From Chitinophagales bacterium (GTDB taxonomy: Bacteria > Bacteroidota > Bacteroidia > Chitinophagales > UBA2359): 5,106 nucleotides of DNA. The notes below the pieces were generated by a model, which saw only the letters and a program-made list of their open reading frames with translations, was not told where the DNA came from and did not search any database. The stretch spans positions 1 to 5,106 of the forward strand of contig JAHDDN010000416.1 of NCBI GenBank assembly GCA_020629335.1. Direction: 5' to 3'. This document shows, piece after piece, positions 1 through 5,106 of this stretch (positions are counted from its first letter, which is position 1; each line of letters starts with the position of its first letter). The translations under genes were made by a program, and so were the position numbers.

Positions 1-143
1 AGGCCCAAAGCCTCACTTTGGAGCTATGAAATTAATGGTAAAAACGATTATAACTACTCAATTTTGCTTCCCAGATTCTGAAATTTGTCGTTATAGATCC
101 CTGGGCACCTACAGTGCTCGGAATGATAATTCTTGTATATTTT
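1..143. other. Intergenic DNA downstream of the SEC-C gene, with small hairpins
   Basis: No convincing coding frame is seen. Weak structures are present: CCAAAG (5-10) with CTTTGG (16-21) around a 5-base loop, CCCAG (70-74) with CTGGG (101-105), and GCAC (105-108) with GTGC (114-117). The hairpin at 5-21 is the only one that might be a terminator or repeat fragment, and it is cut close to the window edge. None has a clear U-run. Confidence 0.4.
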
Positions 144-1001
144 TTACGGCTGATTATTCCGATTAATGCTAATCACATTATTCCCGCAGCAGTTTTTGTA
201 TTTTTCTCCACTTCCGCACGGACATGGCTCATTTTGACCAACTTTCTTTTTTTGCTTAGTAGCTTTTCTCAACTTGCTATTGTAGGATTTGGGAGCTTTT
301 GCATAAACCGCTTTTATCATATTAGCTCTATGCTGAATCTTCTCGACAAATGGATGATACTCAAATATAAAATCTGATATTATTTTATAATAGCGACTTG
401 AGCTCATTTCAGCCGTAGCATAATTATATTCCAATGTGGCGATTTTCTTCTCGTTTTTTAATAAGTTAAACTTAACGATGGTGCAATCACAATCAGACTT
501 TTTACAATAATAATCTTCAAGCGTATGTCCATCTACTCCATCTGAAATACTGATGTATAGAATTCCAGCAAATATATCAATTATATTGACAAATGGCTCC
601 TCCTCTTTAAGGAGTTCTTCATGTAAAGAAAAACCCCATCCATCTAAGTCATATTCTCCAAACTCAATGTAATTTCCTTTAATTATTTCACTTGAAAGAT
701 ATAAAAGCTCCCAATCATCTTCATTTAGACCTTTAGTTAAAAAGTCAATTAAATCATTGGCTTTCTTTCTTAGAAAAGGGGAAGTGTTTGAGTCTAAATC
801 AAACATTAAATCTTGTTCCCTATTATCTAACATTATTTTAACAGACTCTGTATTAGGTGCATCTTTTTCAGATCGTATCTCTAAATCAACTATCGCACAA
901 TTACAATATGGATTTTTGCAAAAGTCAATTTCAATAGAATGTTTTGCACCATCCTTAGTGAAACCTAAAATACGAGATTCTTCATTTATGACTCTAAGCA
1001 T
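144..1001 (-). CDS. SEC-C motif protein with two repeated His/Cys modules
   Basis: This 285-residue protein of unknown function ends in a SEC-C zinc motif, CPCGSGEKYKNCC (Cys260, Cys262, Cys271, Cys272; C-x-C-x8-C-C), preceded by a basic stretch (KATKQKKK, 246-253). SEC-C was named from the SecA C-terminus, where it binds zinc and contacts SecB and ribosomes; many unrelated proteins carry it as an accessory tail. The rest contains two similar modules. In the first, His21, Cys28, Cys33 and Cys35 form H-x6-C-x4-C-x-C followed by AIVDLEI; in the second, His159, Cys166, Cys171 and Cys173 have identical spacing followed by TIVKFNL. Each is preceded by an Ile-Leu pair and Asp-Gly and followed by a predicted helical part. 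No signal peptide or membrane segment is seen, so it is probably cytosolic. The start is the only ATG near the first module. It is separated from the dehydrogenase genes by a hairpin and is probably not functionally linked to them. Confidence 0.85.
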   Translation of the reverse strand: MLRVINEESRILGFTKDGAKHSIEIDFCKNPYCNCAIVDLEIRSEKDAPNTESVKIMLDNREQDLMFDLDSNTSPFLRKKANDLIDFLTKGLNEDDWELLYLSSEIIKGNYIEFGEYDLDGWGFSLHEELLKEEEPFVNIIDIFAGILYISISDGVDGHTLEDYYCKKSDCDCTIVKFNLLKNEKKIATLEYNYATAEMSSSRYYKIISDFIFEYHPFVEKIQHRANMIKAVYAKAPKSYNSKLRKATKQKKKVGQNEPCPCGSGEKYKNCCGNNVISINRNNQP

Positions 1002-1020
1002 AAGGCTTTTTACAACAAGA

Positions 1021-1065
1021 AACGGAATAATTACGAATTTTCAACAAATTCGTCCCTATTCCGTT
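1021..1065 (-). terminator. Long interrupted hairpin, possible terminator after the dehydrogenase operon
   Basis: AACGGAATA (1021-1029) pairs with TATTCCGTT (1057-1065), then a 3x3 internal loop (ATT against CCC), then ACGAATTT (1033-1040) pairs with AAATTCGT (1046-1053) around a 5-base loop. On the minus strand the stem is followed by TCTTGTTGT, which is U-rich but not a clean U-run. It lies in the 87-base gap between the second dehydrogenase stop and the SEC-C start codon, so it could end the operon. It could also be a dispersed repeat or a leader structure for the SEC-C gene. The hairpin is certain; the termination role is inferred. Confidence 0.45.
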
Positions 1066-1088
1066 CATAATTTATTGTTAATGAGCGC

Positions 1089-2258
1089 TTATTTTCCTGC
1101 TACATCATAAGCTTTATCATCAATCATCATTTTGGCGATGATTTCACACATGATTTCGGAGGTTCCTCCACCGATAGTACCTAATCGGGCATCTCTCATA
1201 AATCGCGCCATTGGGTAATCTTCCATGAAGCCATAACCACCGAACATCTGGAGGCATTGATAGGCTACTTTATCGGCTAATTGAGTACCCAAGAGTTTAG
1301 CCATTGAGGCTTCTTTTACTAAGTAATCACCATCTTCTAATCGTTGGCAGATATTATAGGTGAATTGCTTGTTCATTTCTATTTCCGAGGCCATTTGTGC
1401 GATACGGTGACGCAGCACTTGGAATTTATTTATCGGACGGCCAAAGGCTGATCTTTCGCTCATATATTGTAAAGTTAAGCCTAAGGCATACTCACAACTT
1501 GCATAGGAGTAGATCGCCATAAATAAGCGCTCTAATACAAAGTGTTGCATGATGTAGAAAAAGCCCATTTTTTCTTGTCCAAGCAAATTCGCTACTGGCA
1601 CCTTTACATTATCAAAGGCGATTTCTCCTGTGTCTGAAGCTCGCCAGCCTAATTTATCTAATTTGGTAGCGCTTAATCCTTCACTTTCTCGATCAATGAT
1701 TAGCATACTGATGGCTTTATCTTCTGGATCAGTACTGGTTTTTACTGCTGTTACTAAGAAGTCGCTCAATACCCCATTAGAGATAAAGGTTTTAGAGCCA
1801 TTGACAATATAGTGATCGCCCTCTTTAATGGCTGTCGTTCGGATGCCTTGTACATCTGAACCTGCGAAGGGCTCTGTGATGGCTAAGCAGCCTACTTTTT
1901 CGCCATTGATGCCTGGCACTAAGTATTTGAGCTTTTGTTCGTGATTAGCTTGTGCGCCTATATGCGTCATCGCCAAATAGGGATGAGAACCGATAGAGGA
2001 AATAAAGCCGCCTGAGTTGAGTCGAGCAACTTCTTCTGTTAGGATGACAGTATACCAGAAGTCAAGATTCATCCCTCCGTATTCTTCTGCTTGAGCTAAT
2101 CCAAAATAACCCATTTCGCCAAATTTACGATAGATGTATCTGGGTAGTTCACCAGCTTCTTCCCATTCATCTATGTGGGGGCGAACTTCTTTATCTAGAA
2201 AGTCTCTTACGGTTTGTCGGAAGAGATCGTGTTCTTCTGTGAAATAGTATGATTGCAT
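1089..2258 (-). CDS. Acyl-CoA dehydrogenase, isovaleryl/long-chain type active site
   Basis: This 389-residue flavoenzyme is collinear with the upstream dehydrogenase over about 380 residues, more than half identical by eye, and probably arose by tandem duplication. It has signature 1 (AITEPFAGSDVQG, 126-138), the SKTFISNG segment, signature 2 (Gln337, GGYGF, Asp356) and TIGGGTSEIM (361-370), where the usual MCAD Glu is Gly. Glu243 in FVLERL is the probable catalytic base, as in isovaleryl-CoA and long-chain dehydrogenases. It ends at DVAGK, with no linker or SCP2 domain. The ATG at 2258 is preferred because MQSYYFTEEH aligns exactly with the paralogue's MKSYYFTEEH; an in-frame TTG at 2276, directly after the upstream stop codon, would add six residues (MKQKNL) with no counterpart. 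The 18-base gap indicates co-transcription. Divergence is highest around residues 80-125, which may reflect a different acyl chain preference. The substrate cannot be told from sequence. Confidence 0.95.
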   Translation of the reverse strand: MQSYYFTEEHDLFRQTVRDFLDKEVRPHIDEWEEAGELPRYIYRKFGEMGYFGLAQAEEYGGMNLDFWYTVILTEEVARLNSGGFISSIGSHPYLAMTHIGAQANHEQKLKYLVPGINGEKVGCLAITEPFAGSDVQGIRTTAIKEGDHYIVNGSKTFISNGVLSDFLVTAVKTSTDPEDKAISMLIIDRESEGLSATKLDKLGWRASDTGEIAFDNVKVPVANLLGQEKMGFFYIMQHFVLERLFMAIYSYASCEYALGLTLQYMSERSAFGRPINKFQVLRHRIAQMASEIEMNKQFTYNICQRLEDGDYLVKEASMAKLLGTQLADKVAYQCLQMFGGYGFMEDYPMARFMRDARLGTIGGGTSEIMCEIIAKMMIDDKAYDVAGK

Positions 2259-2276
2259 AAGGTTTTTTTGTTTCAA

Positions 2277-3836
2277 TTAAGAGAATAGGGTTTGTAGTTT
2301 CATGGCTACGCCCATGTCGCCTTTGATTTTCATTTTACCACTCATGAAGGCTGCCATTGGATTGAGTTCTCCTTTTAATAAAGAAGTGAAATCATCTAAG
2401 GAAAGATCAACGGTACATTCGGCTTCTTTATCTTCAGCCAAGACGATATTTTTCTCCCCTTTACCATCAATGAATAATTGTTCACTACCAAAATTAAATT
2501 TGATCGTATTACCTATTGGATCAGCACTGCCTGCTCGATCTTGAATTTTGCTGAGTATTTTTTCTAAGTTAGCGCCATTTCCATTACTGCCATTTGTTGC
2601 AGCTTTTGGCGCACCATTGCTTGCTGATTTGTGTGCTTTAGCTTTAGGTTTTGGAGTAGGTGGGTTACTATTACTTGCTTCATTATAAGAGACATCATCA
2701 ATGACCATTTTAGAGATGATTTCTCGCATAATTTCGGAGGTTCCTCCACCAATAGTTCCTACTCTACTATCTCTAAACATTCGGGCAACTTTATACTCTT
2801 CCATGAATCCATAACCTCCAAAGAATTGAATACATTGATAAGCAACCTTATCACATAATTCAGTTCCTAATAATTTGGCCATAGAGCTTTCCTTTACTGC
2901 ATACTGACCATCATTGTGGAGGCGGCAGCAGTAAAGTACAAATTGCTTCATGGCTTCAACTTCAGAGGCTAATTGAGCCATACGATGACGAAGAACTTGG
3001 AATTTATTAATTGGACGACCAAAGGCTTTTCGTTCTGACATATATTGAAGGGTATATTCCAACGCAGCTTCGCAACTTGCATAAGCACTTACTCCTGCTA
3101 TTAGACGCTCCAATTGGAGACCGCCCATTAAGAAGTAAAATCCTTGTCCTTCTGCACCTACTAAATTTTCTACTGGTACTTTCACATCATCAAAAGCAAG
3201 TTCTGCTGTATCAGAACTATGCCATCCTAATTTCTTTAATTTAGTCGCAGAGACACCTTCAGCATTTCTATCTATTACTAATAAACTTACACCTGCTGCT
3301 CCAGCTTTAGGATTCGTTTTTACTACTGTGACAATAAAGTCACCATATACGCCATTCGTGATAAAGGTCTTGGAGCCATTTACTAAATAGTGATCCCCAT
3401 TCTTGATGGCCGTAGTTTGGATATTAGCTACGTCTGATCCTGCTCCAGGCTCTGAGATACCGATACTACTGATTAACTCTCCTGAAATAATACCTGGTAG
3501 GTATTTTTCTTTCAATCGATCAGAGCCATATTTATGTAGGTAGGTGCAAGACATATATTGCACAACTAATTGCGTAATGGTAAATCCGCCTGAGAACATT
3601 TTAGAAGTTTCTTCTGCGAAAACGACGTCGTAGAAAAAATCAAGATTAGAACCACCGTATTCTTCAGGATAGCCTAATCCTAAGAAACCCATTTCGCCCA
3701 TTTTTTTCCAAATGTCTCTGGGGGTTCTTCTGTTTGCTTCCCATTCTTCGATATTAGGTAAGACTTCTTTGTGAAGGAAATTTCGGAGGCTTTCTCTGAA
3801 TAGTTCGTGTTCTTCTGTGAAATAATATGATTTCAT
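2277..3836 (-). CDS. Acyl-CoA dehydrogenase fused to C-terminal SCP2 sterol/lipid-binding domain
   Basis: This 519-residue protein joins a complete acyl-CoA dehydrogenase (about residues 1-385) to an SCP2 domain (about 424-519). The dehydrogenase would be an FAD enzyme making a trans-2-enoyl-CoA and passing electrons to ETF. It shows signature 1 (GISEPGAGSD, 126-135) and signature 2 (from Gln337 through GGYGF to Asp356). The Glu of the MCAD/SCAD-type YEGT motif is replaced by glycine (TIGGGTSEIM, 361-370), but Glu243 in LQLERL matches the catalytic base position of isovaleryl-CoA and long-chain dehydrogenases, so activity is expected. A low-complexity linker rich in Pro, Lys, Ala, Asn and Gly (386-423) precedes the SCP2 domain, recognised by its closing pattern: DLSLDDFTSLLKGELNP, then AAFMSGKMKIKGDMG and a final KLQTLF. 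SCP2 domains bind lipids or acyl-CoAs in a hydrophobic tunnel. No signal peptide is seen. The ATG gives an N-terminus (MKSYYFTEEHELF) matching its paralogue downstream. Confidence 0.95.
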   Translation of the reverse strand: MKSYYFTEEHELFRESLRNFLHKEVLPNIEEWEANRRTPRDIWKKMGEMGFLGLGYPEEYGGSNLDFFYDVVFAEETSKMFSGGFTITQLVVQYMSCTYLHKYGSDRLKEKYLPGIISGELISSIGISEPGAGSDVANIQTTAIKNGDHYLVNGSKTFITNGVYGDFIVTVVKTNPKAGAAGVSLLVIDRNAEGVSATKLKKLGWHSSDTAELAFDDVKVPVENLVGAEGQGFYFLMGGLQLERLIAGVSAYASCEAALEYTLQYMSERKAFGRPINKFQVLRHRMAQLASEVEAMKQFVLYCCRLHNDGQYAVKESSMAKLLGTELCDKVAYQCIQFFGGYGFMEEYKVARMFRDSRVGTIGGGTSEIMREIISKMVIDDVSYNEASNSNPPTPKPKAKAHKSASNGAPKAATNGSNGNGANLEKILSKIQDRAGSADPIGNTIKFNFGSEQLFIDGKGEKNIVLAEDKEAECTVDLSLDDFTSLLKGELNPMAAFMSGKMKIKGDMGVAMKLQTLFS

Positions 3837-3888
3837 GATAATTTTATTTTTTGTTTTTTAATAGTGAGTGATTGGGTGGCCGCAAGGA

Positions 3889-3913
3889 GGACGTTGCAGT
3901 GCAACGTCCGTAC
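3889..3913 (-). repeat. REP-like hairpin with GTAC head between BKACE and dehydrogenase genes
   Basis: On the minus strand GTAC (3913-3910) is followed by GGACGTTGC (3909-3901), a 3-base loop and the exact complement GCAACGTCC (3897-3889). This is a 9-bp perfect stem in a 104-base spacer that otherwise holds only A-rich leader DNA before the next ATG. The sequence after the stem is TCCTTGCGG with no U-run, so an intrinsic terminator is unlikely. Its flanks resemble those of the hairpin at 4982-5008, with compensatory changes in the stem. It may modulate mRNA stability between the two genes, or be an inert dispersed repeat. Confidence 0.75.
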
Positions 3914-3940
3914 GGGTGATTTTCTTAATACCCAAAACGT

Positions 3941-4810
3941 TTAGGATGATGTTTTTTGGGGGATGGAGAGCATTTCTCTGGTTTCTTCAATGCTGGCGAT
4001 TTGTCGGCCCATCATGTGGGCTAATTTGACGCCCCATTCTACGCATTCGCCATTAGATTTAGCCATTTCGTTATTGGGTAGGTAGAAGTTATCCTCTAAG
4101 CCTACTCGGAAATTGCCACCCATTGTGCATGCTACGGCTGCCATTTGCCATTGTTTTCGACTGATGGCTATTACTTGCCAGAAAGCGCCATCTGGGACTT
4201 GGCTAATCTGGTGTAATAGATTAGGAGTAGTAGCTGGTATGCCGCCCAATACACCCATCACTAAACTGTAACAGGCATTATCAGGAATGAGCCCCATATC
4301 TCTTAATGGAACTGCATTACGGATATGGCCAGTATCAAAGCATTCCATTTCTGGTGTAGTACCTGCTTCGTTCATTGCTTTTACAAAGAATTGCATGGTA
4401 TCGAATGAGTTTTCAAATACACCATTCCAATAGAAGTTCTTGGCTTTTTTAGAGTAAATGGCATAGTTCATGGAACCCATATTGAAAGCGGCCATATCTG
4501 GCTTTAGTGCTTTGACGTGTTTGATGCGTTCTTCATTAGGAATGCCTATTGCACCTGTTGAGTAATTGATAATTACGTTAGGGCAACGCTTTCGTACTTC
4601 TTCGTGAATTTGCTCAAAAACTTCTAAACGCCAACTTGGCATTCCGTCGTCTTCTCTTGCGTGAATGTGTACAATGCTTGCTCCTGCATCTACTGCTCTT
4701 TTGGCCTCCTCTCCTAATTCTACGGGAGTGTAGGGGATGTGGGGGCAATGGGAACGATTGGTGGCAGCGCCTGTGAGGGCTGCGGATAAGATTAATTTTT
4801 TATGTGCCAT
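3941..4810 (-). CDS. Beta-keto acid cleavage enzyme, BKACE/DUF849 family (Kce-like)
   Basis: This 289-residue cytosolic enzyme should condense a beta-keto acid with acetyl-CoA to give acetoacetate and a new acyl-CoA, as in the BKACE family founded by Kce of lysine fermentation. Visible marks are TGA near residue 13, the zinc-binding VHIHAR motif (His48, His50), YSTG (Ser84), MECFDTG (Glu156) and FRVGLEDN (Arg235, Glu239, Asp240). From memory these correspond to Kce His46, His48, Ser82, Glu143, Arg226, Glu230 and Asp231. Two Kce pocket residues differ: Glu14 is Ala16 and Thr106 is Ala108, so the lysine-pathway substrate is unlikely. There is also an insertion of about 11 residues around 117-135. 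The chosen ATG gives the normal family N-terminus (MAHKKLILSAALTG) and length; the frame stays open 69 codons further upstream, but that part translates the composite repeat. Acyl-CoA dehydrogenase genes follow. The family is clear; the substrate is not. Confidence 0.93.
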   Translation of the reverse strand: MAHKKLILSAALTGAATNRSHCPHIPYTPVELGEEAKRAVDAGASIVHIHAREDDGMPSWRLEVFEQIHEEVRKRCPNVIINYSTGAIGIPNEERIKHVKALKPDMAAFNMGSMNYAIYSKKAKNFYWNGVFENSFDTMQFFVKAMNEAGTTPEMECFDTGHIRNAVPLRDMGLIPDNACYSLVMGVLGGIPATTPNLLHQISQVPDGAFWQVIAISRKQWQMAAVACTMGGNFRVGLEDNFYLPNNEMAKSNGECVEWGVKLAHMMGRQIASIEETREMLSIPQKTSS

Positions 4811-4841
4811 ATTTGTGTTTTTGCGTGAGGGATGGTAGTGG

Positions 4842-4943
4842 TATGTGGCGTGATGAAGTAGCTTACGTAACTTAGCTGGACGCAGGCTGGCCCGAAGGGC
4901 AGACAAGTACAGCTTAGTGAAGTAGCTGCTGAATAGCCACATA
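4842..4943. repeat. Long imperfect hairpin, second stem of the composite element
   Basis: The outer arms TATGTGGC (4842-4849) and GCCACATA (4936-4943) pair exactly. Further in, AGCTG (4875-4879) pairs with CAGCT (4910-4914), with partial pairing around them, and the apex is a GCCC-GAA-GGGC hairpin (4890-4900). A 10-base direct repeat, TGAAGTAGCT, occurs in both arms (4854-4863 and 4918-4927). The whole can fold as one extended, interrupted stem-loop. No stop codon occurs in the BKACE frame across this region, which makes it look coding. Confidence 0.65.
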
Positions 4944-4959
4944 AGAACGGACAGCCCGA

Positions 4960-5033
4960 CCCTTCCTAATTTTTTATGCGAGGGCGCACACATAGGTAGC
5001 GCCCCTACAGGTCGCATAAAAAATTAGGAAGGG
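4960..5033. repeat. Perfect 22-bp inverted repeat, first stem of the composite element
   Basis: Bases 4960-4981 and 5012-5033 are exact reverse complements over 22 bases, each beginning or ending in CCCTTCC/GGAAGGG and containing a TAATTTTTTATGCGA core. The 30-base loop holds its own hairpin (4982-5004). A perfect arm of this length is strong evidence for a structured or mobile element rather than chance. On either strand no pure U-tract directly follows the stem, so it is not a textbook intrinsic terminator. Confidence 0.9.
4982..5008 (-). repeat. REP-like hairpin with GTAG head, nested in the larger stem loop
   Basis: On the minus strand the tetranucleotide GTAG (5008-5005) is followed directly by the stem GGGCGC (5004-4999), an 11-base loop and the complementary GCGCCC (4987-4982). 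A GTAG or GTGG head next to a GC-rich hairpin is the layout of REP elements mobilised by RAYT (Y1-type) transposases. A related hairpin lies at 3889-3913. No RAYT gene is present in the window, so assignment to REP is by architecture only. Confidence 0.55.
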
Positions 5034-5052
5034 GCACGCCCAAGTTATTATT

Positions 5053-5106
5053 TTATTCATTTTTGTTGTTTTTGATTTTTAATAATAGATAGCCTGCTTC
5101 GACGTT
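5053..5106 (-). CDS. Possible C-terminal tail of an upstream protein (partial)
   Basis: Reading the minus strand from the window edge, one frame stays open for 17 codons and ends in TAA at 5055-5053, giving a tail ending LLLKIKNNKNE. The other two minus frames also end within this stretch, and their peptides look less protein-like. The tail lies just upstream of the composite repeat, as expected for a gene ending before a spacer, and has the same orientation as all other genes here. Seventeen residues are too few to name a family, and an open frame this short can occur by chance. The call rests on plausible composition, orientation and placement only. Confidence 0.35.
   Translation of the reverse strand, partial: NVEAGYLLLKIKNNKNE

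Larger units (their letters stand above)
4823..5042 (-). repeat. Composite structured intergenic repeat of Bacteroidota type
   Basis: Read on the minus strand, this element has three short boxes separated by two large inverted repeats: TGGGCGTGCCC (5042-5032), GTCGGGCTGTCCG (4960-4948) and CCATCCCTCACGC (4835-4823). Between boxes one and two is a perfect 22-base stem (4960-4981 with 5012-5033). Between boxes two and three is a long imperfect hairpin (4842-4943). From memory, box-and-hairpin elements with very similar boxes are dispersed in many Bacteroidota genomes; this could not be searched here. The last box ends 12 bases before the BKACE start codon, so the element would lie in the 5' untranslated leader if transcription starts upstream. 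Its function is unknown; it may be a passive mobile repeat, an RNA structure affecting transcription or translation, or a terminator for the upstream gene. Confidence 0.7.

Noticed and set aside
757..1110. Plus-strand open frame of about 117 codons overlapping the SEC-C gene start
   Set aside because: It is antisense to a protein with clear Cys motifs, and its product shows no recognisable domain.
2259..2276. TTG start for the second dehydrogenase directly abutting the upstream stop codon
   Set aside because: The ATG at 2258 gives an N-terminus aligning residue for residue with the paralogue; the extra MKQKNL has no counterpart.
2564..2752. Minus-strand 62-codon frame inside the dehydrogenase-SCP2 junction, hinting at a frameshift
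   Set aside because: The main frame runs unbroken through catalytic domain, linker and SCP2 domain; the other frame is a by-product of the low-complexity linker.
2731..2760. Missing catalytic Glu (GGGT instead of YEGT) suggesting inactive dehydrogenases
   Set aside because: Both paralogues carry Glu243 in an LERL context, which is the catalytic base position of isovaleryl-CoA and long-chain dehydrogenases; those families also lack the Glu in the later motif.
3889..3909. Intrinsic terminator between the BKACE and dehydrogenase genes
   Set aside because: The stem is strong but is followed by TCCTTGCGG on the transcribed strand and by GTACGGGTG on the other, with no U-run.
3941..4810. Assignment as kce of the lysine fermentation pathway
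   Set aside because: The Glu14 and Thr106 equivalents are alanine and no other lysine fermentation gene is in the window; only family-level assignment is supported.
4854..4927. Direct repeat TGAAGTAGCT as a CRISPR or attachment site
   Set aside because: There are only two copies 54 bases apart, and both lie in opposite arms of the same imperfect hairpin, which explains them.

Overview
The window looks like a chromosomal piece of a Bacteroidota genome, possibly Saprospiraceae-like. The evidence is indirect. The DNA is AT-rich, leaders before start codons are A-rich without clear Shine-Dalgarno sequences, and one spacer carries a repeat whose boxes I recall as common in Bacteroidota intergenic regions. 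No rRNA, tRNA, CRISPR array or transposase gene is visible.

Every supported gene is on the minus strand, so transcription runs from high to low coordinates. In that order: (1) a possible 17-residue tail of an upstream protein (5053-5106); (2) a spacer almost filled by a structured composite repeat (about 4823-5042); (3) a beta-keto acid cleavage enzyme of the BKACE/DUF849 family, related to Kce (3941-4810); (4) a short spacer with a second small hairpin related to part of the first repeat (3889-3913); (5) an acyl-CoA dehydrogenase fused to a C-terminal SCP2 lipid-binding domain (2277-3836); (6) a second, collinear acyl-CoA dehydrogenase without that domain (1089-2258), 18 bases downstream; (7) a spacer with a long hairpin that may end the operon (1021-1065); (8) a protein with two repeated His/Cys modules and a C-terminal SEC-C zinc motif (144-1001); (9) about 140 bases of intergenic DNA.

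The first three complete genes suggest acyl-CoA catabolism. A BKACE enzyme turns a beta-keto acid plus acetyl-CoA into acetoacetate plus a new acyl-CoA, and the two dehydrogenases could then oxidise such an acyl-CoA at the alpha-beta bond, passing electrons to ETF. The actual substrate is not known. Two substrate-pocket positions differ from lysine-fermentation Kce (Glu14 to Ala, Thr106 to Ala), which argues against 3-keto-5-aminohexanoate. The SEC-C gene is separated from this group by the hairpin and is probably unrelated.

The most interesting points are the dehydrogenase-SCP2 fusion beside its unfused tandem paralogue, the H-x6-C-x4-C-x-C module that occurs twice in the SEC-C protein, and the pair of REP-like hairpins that differ by compensatory base changes, one nested inside a larger repeat just upstream of the BKACE start codon.
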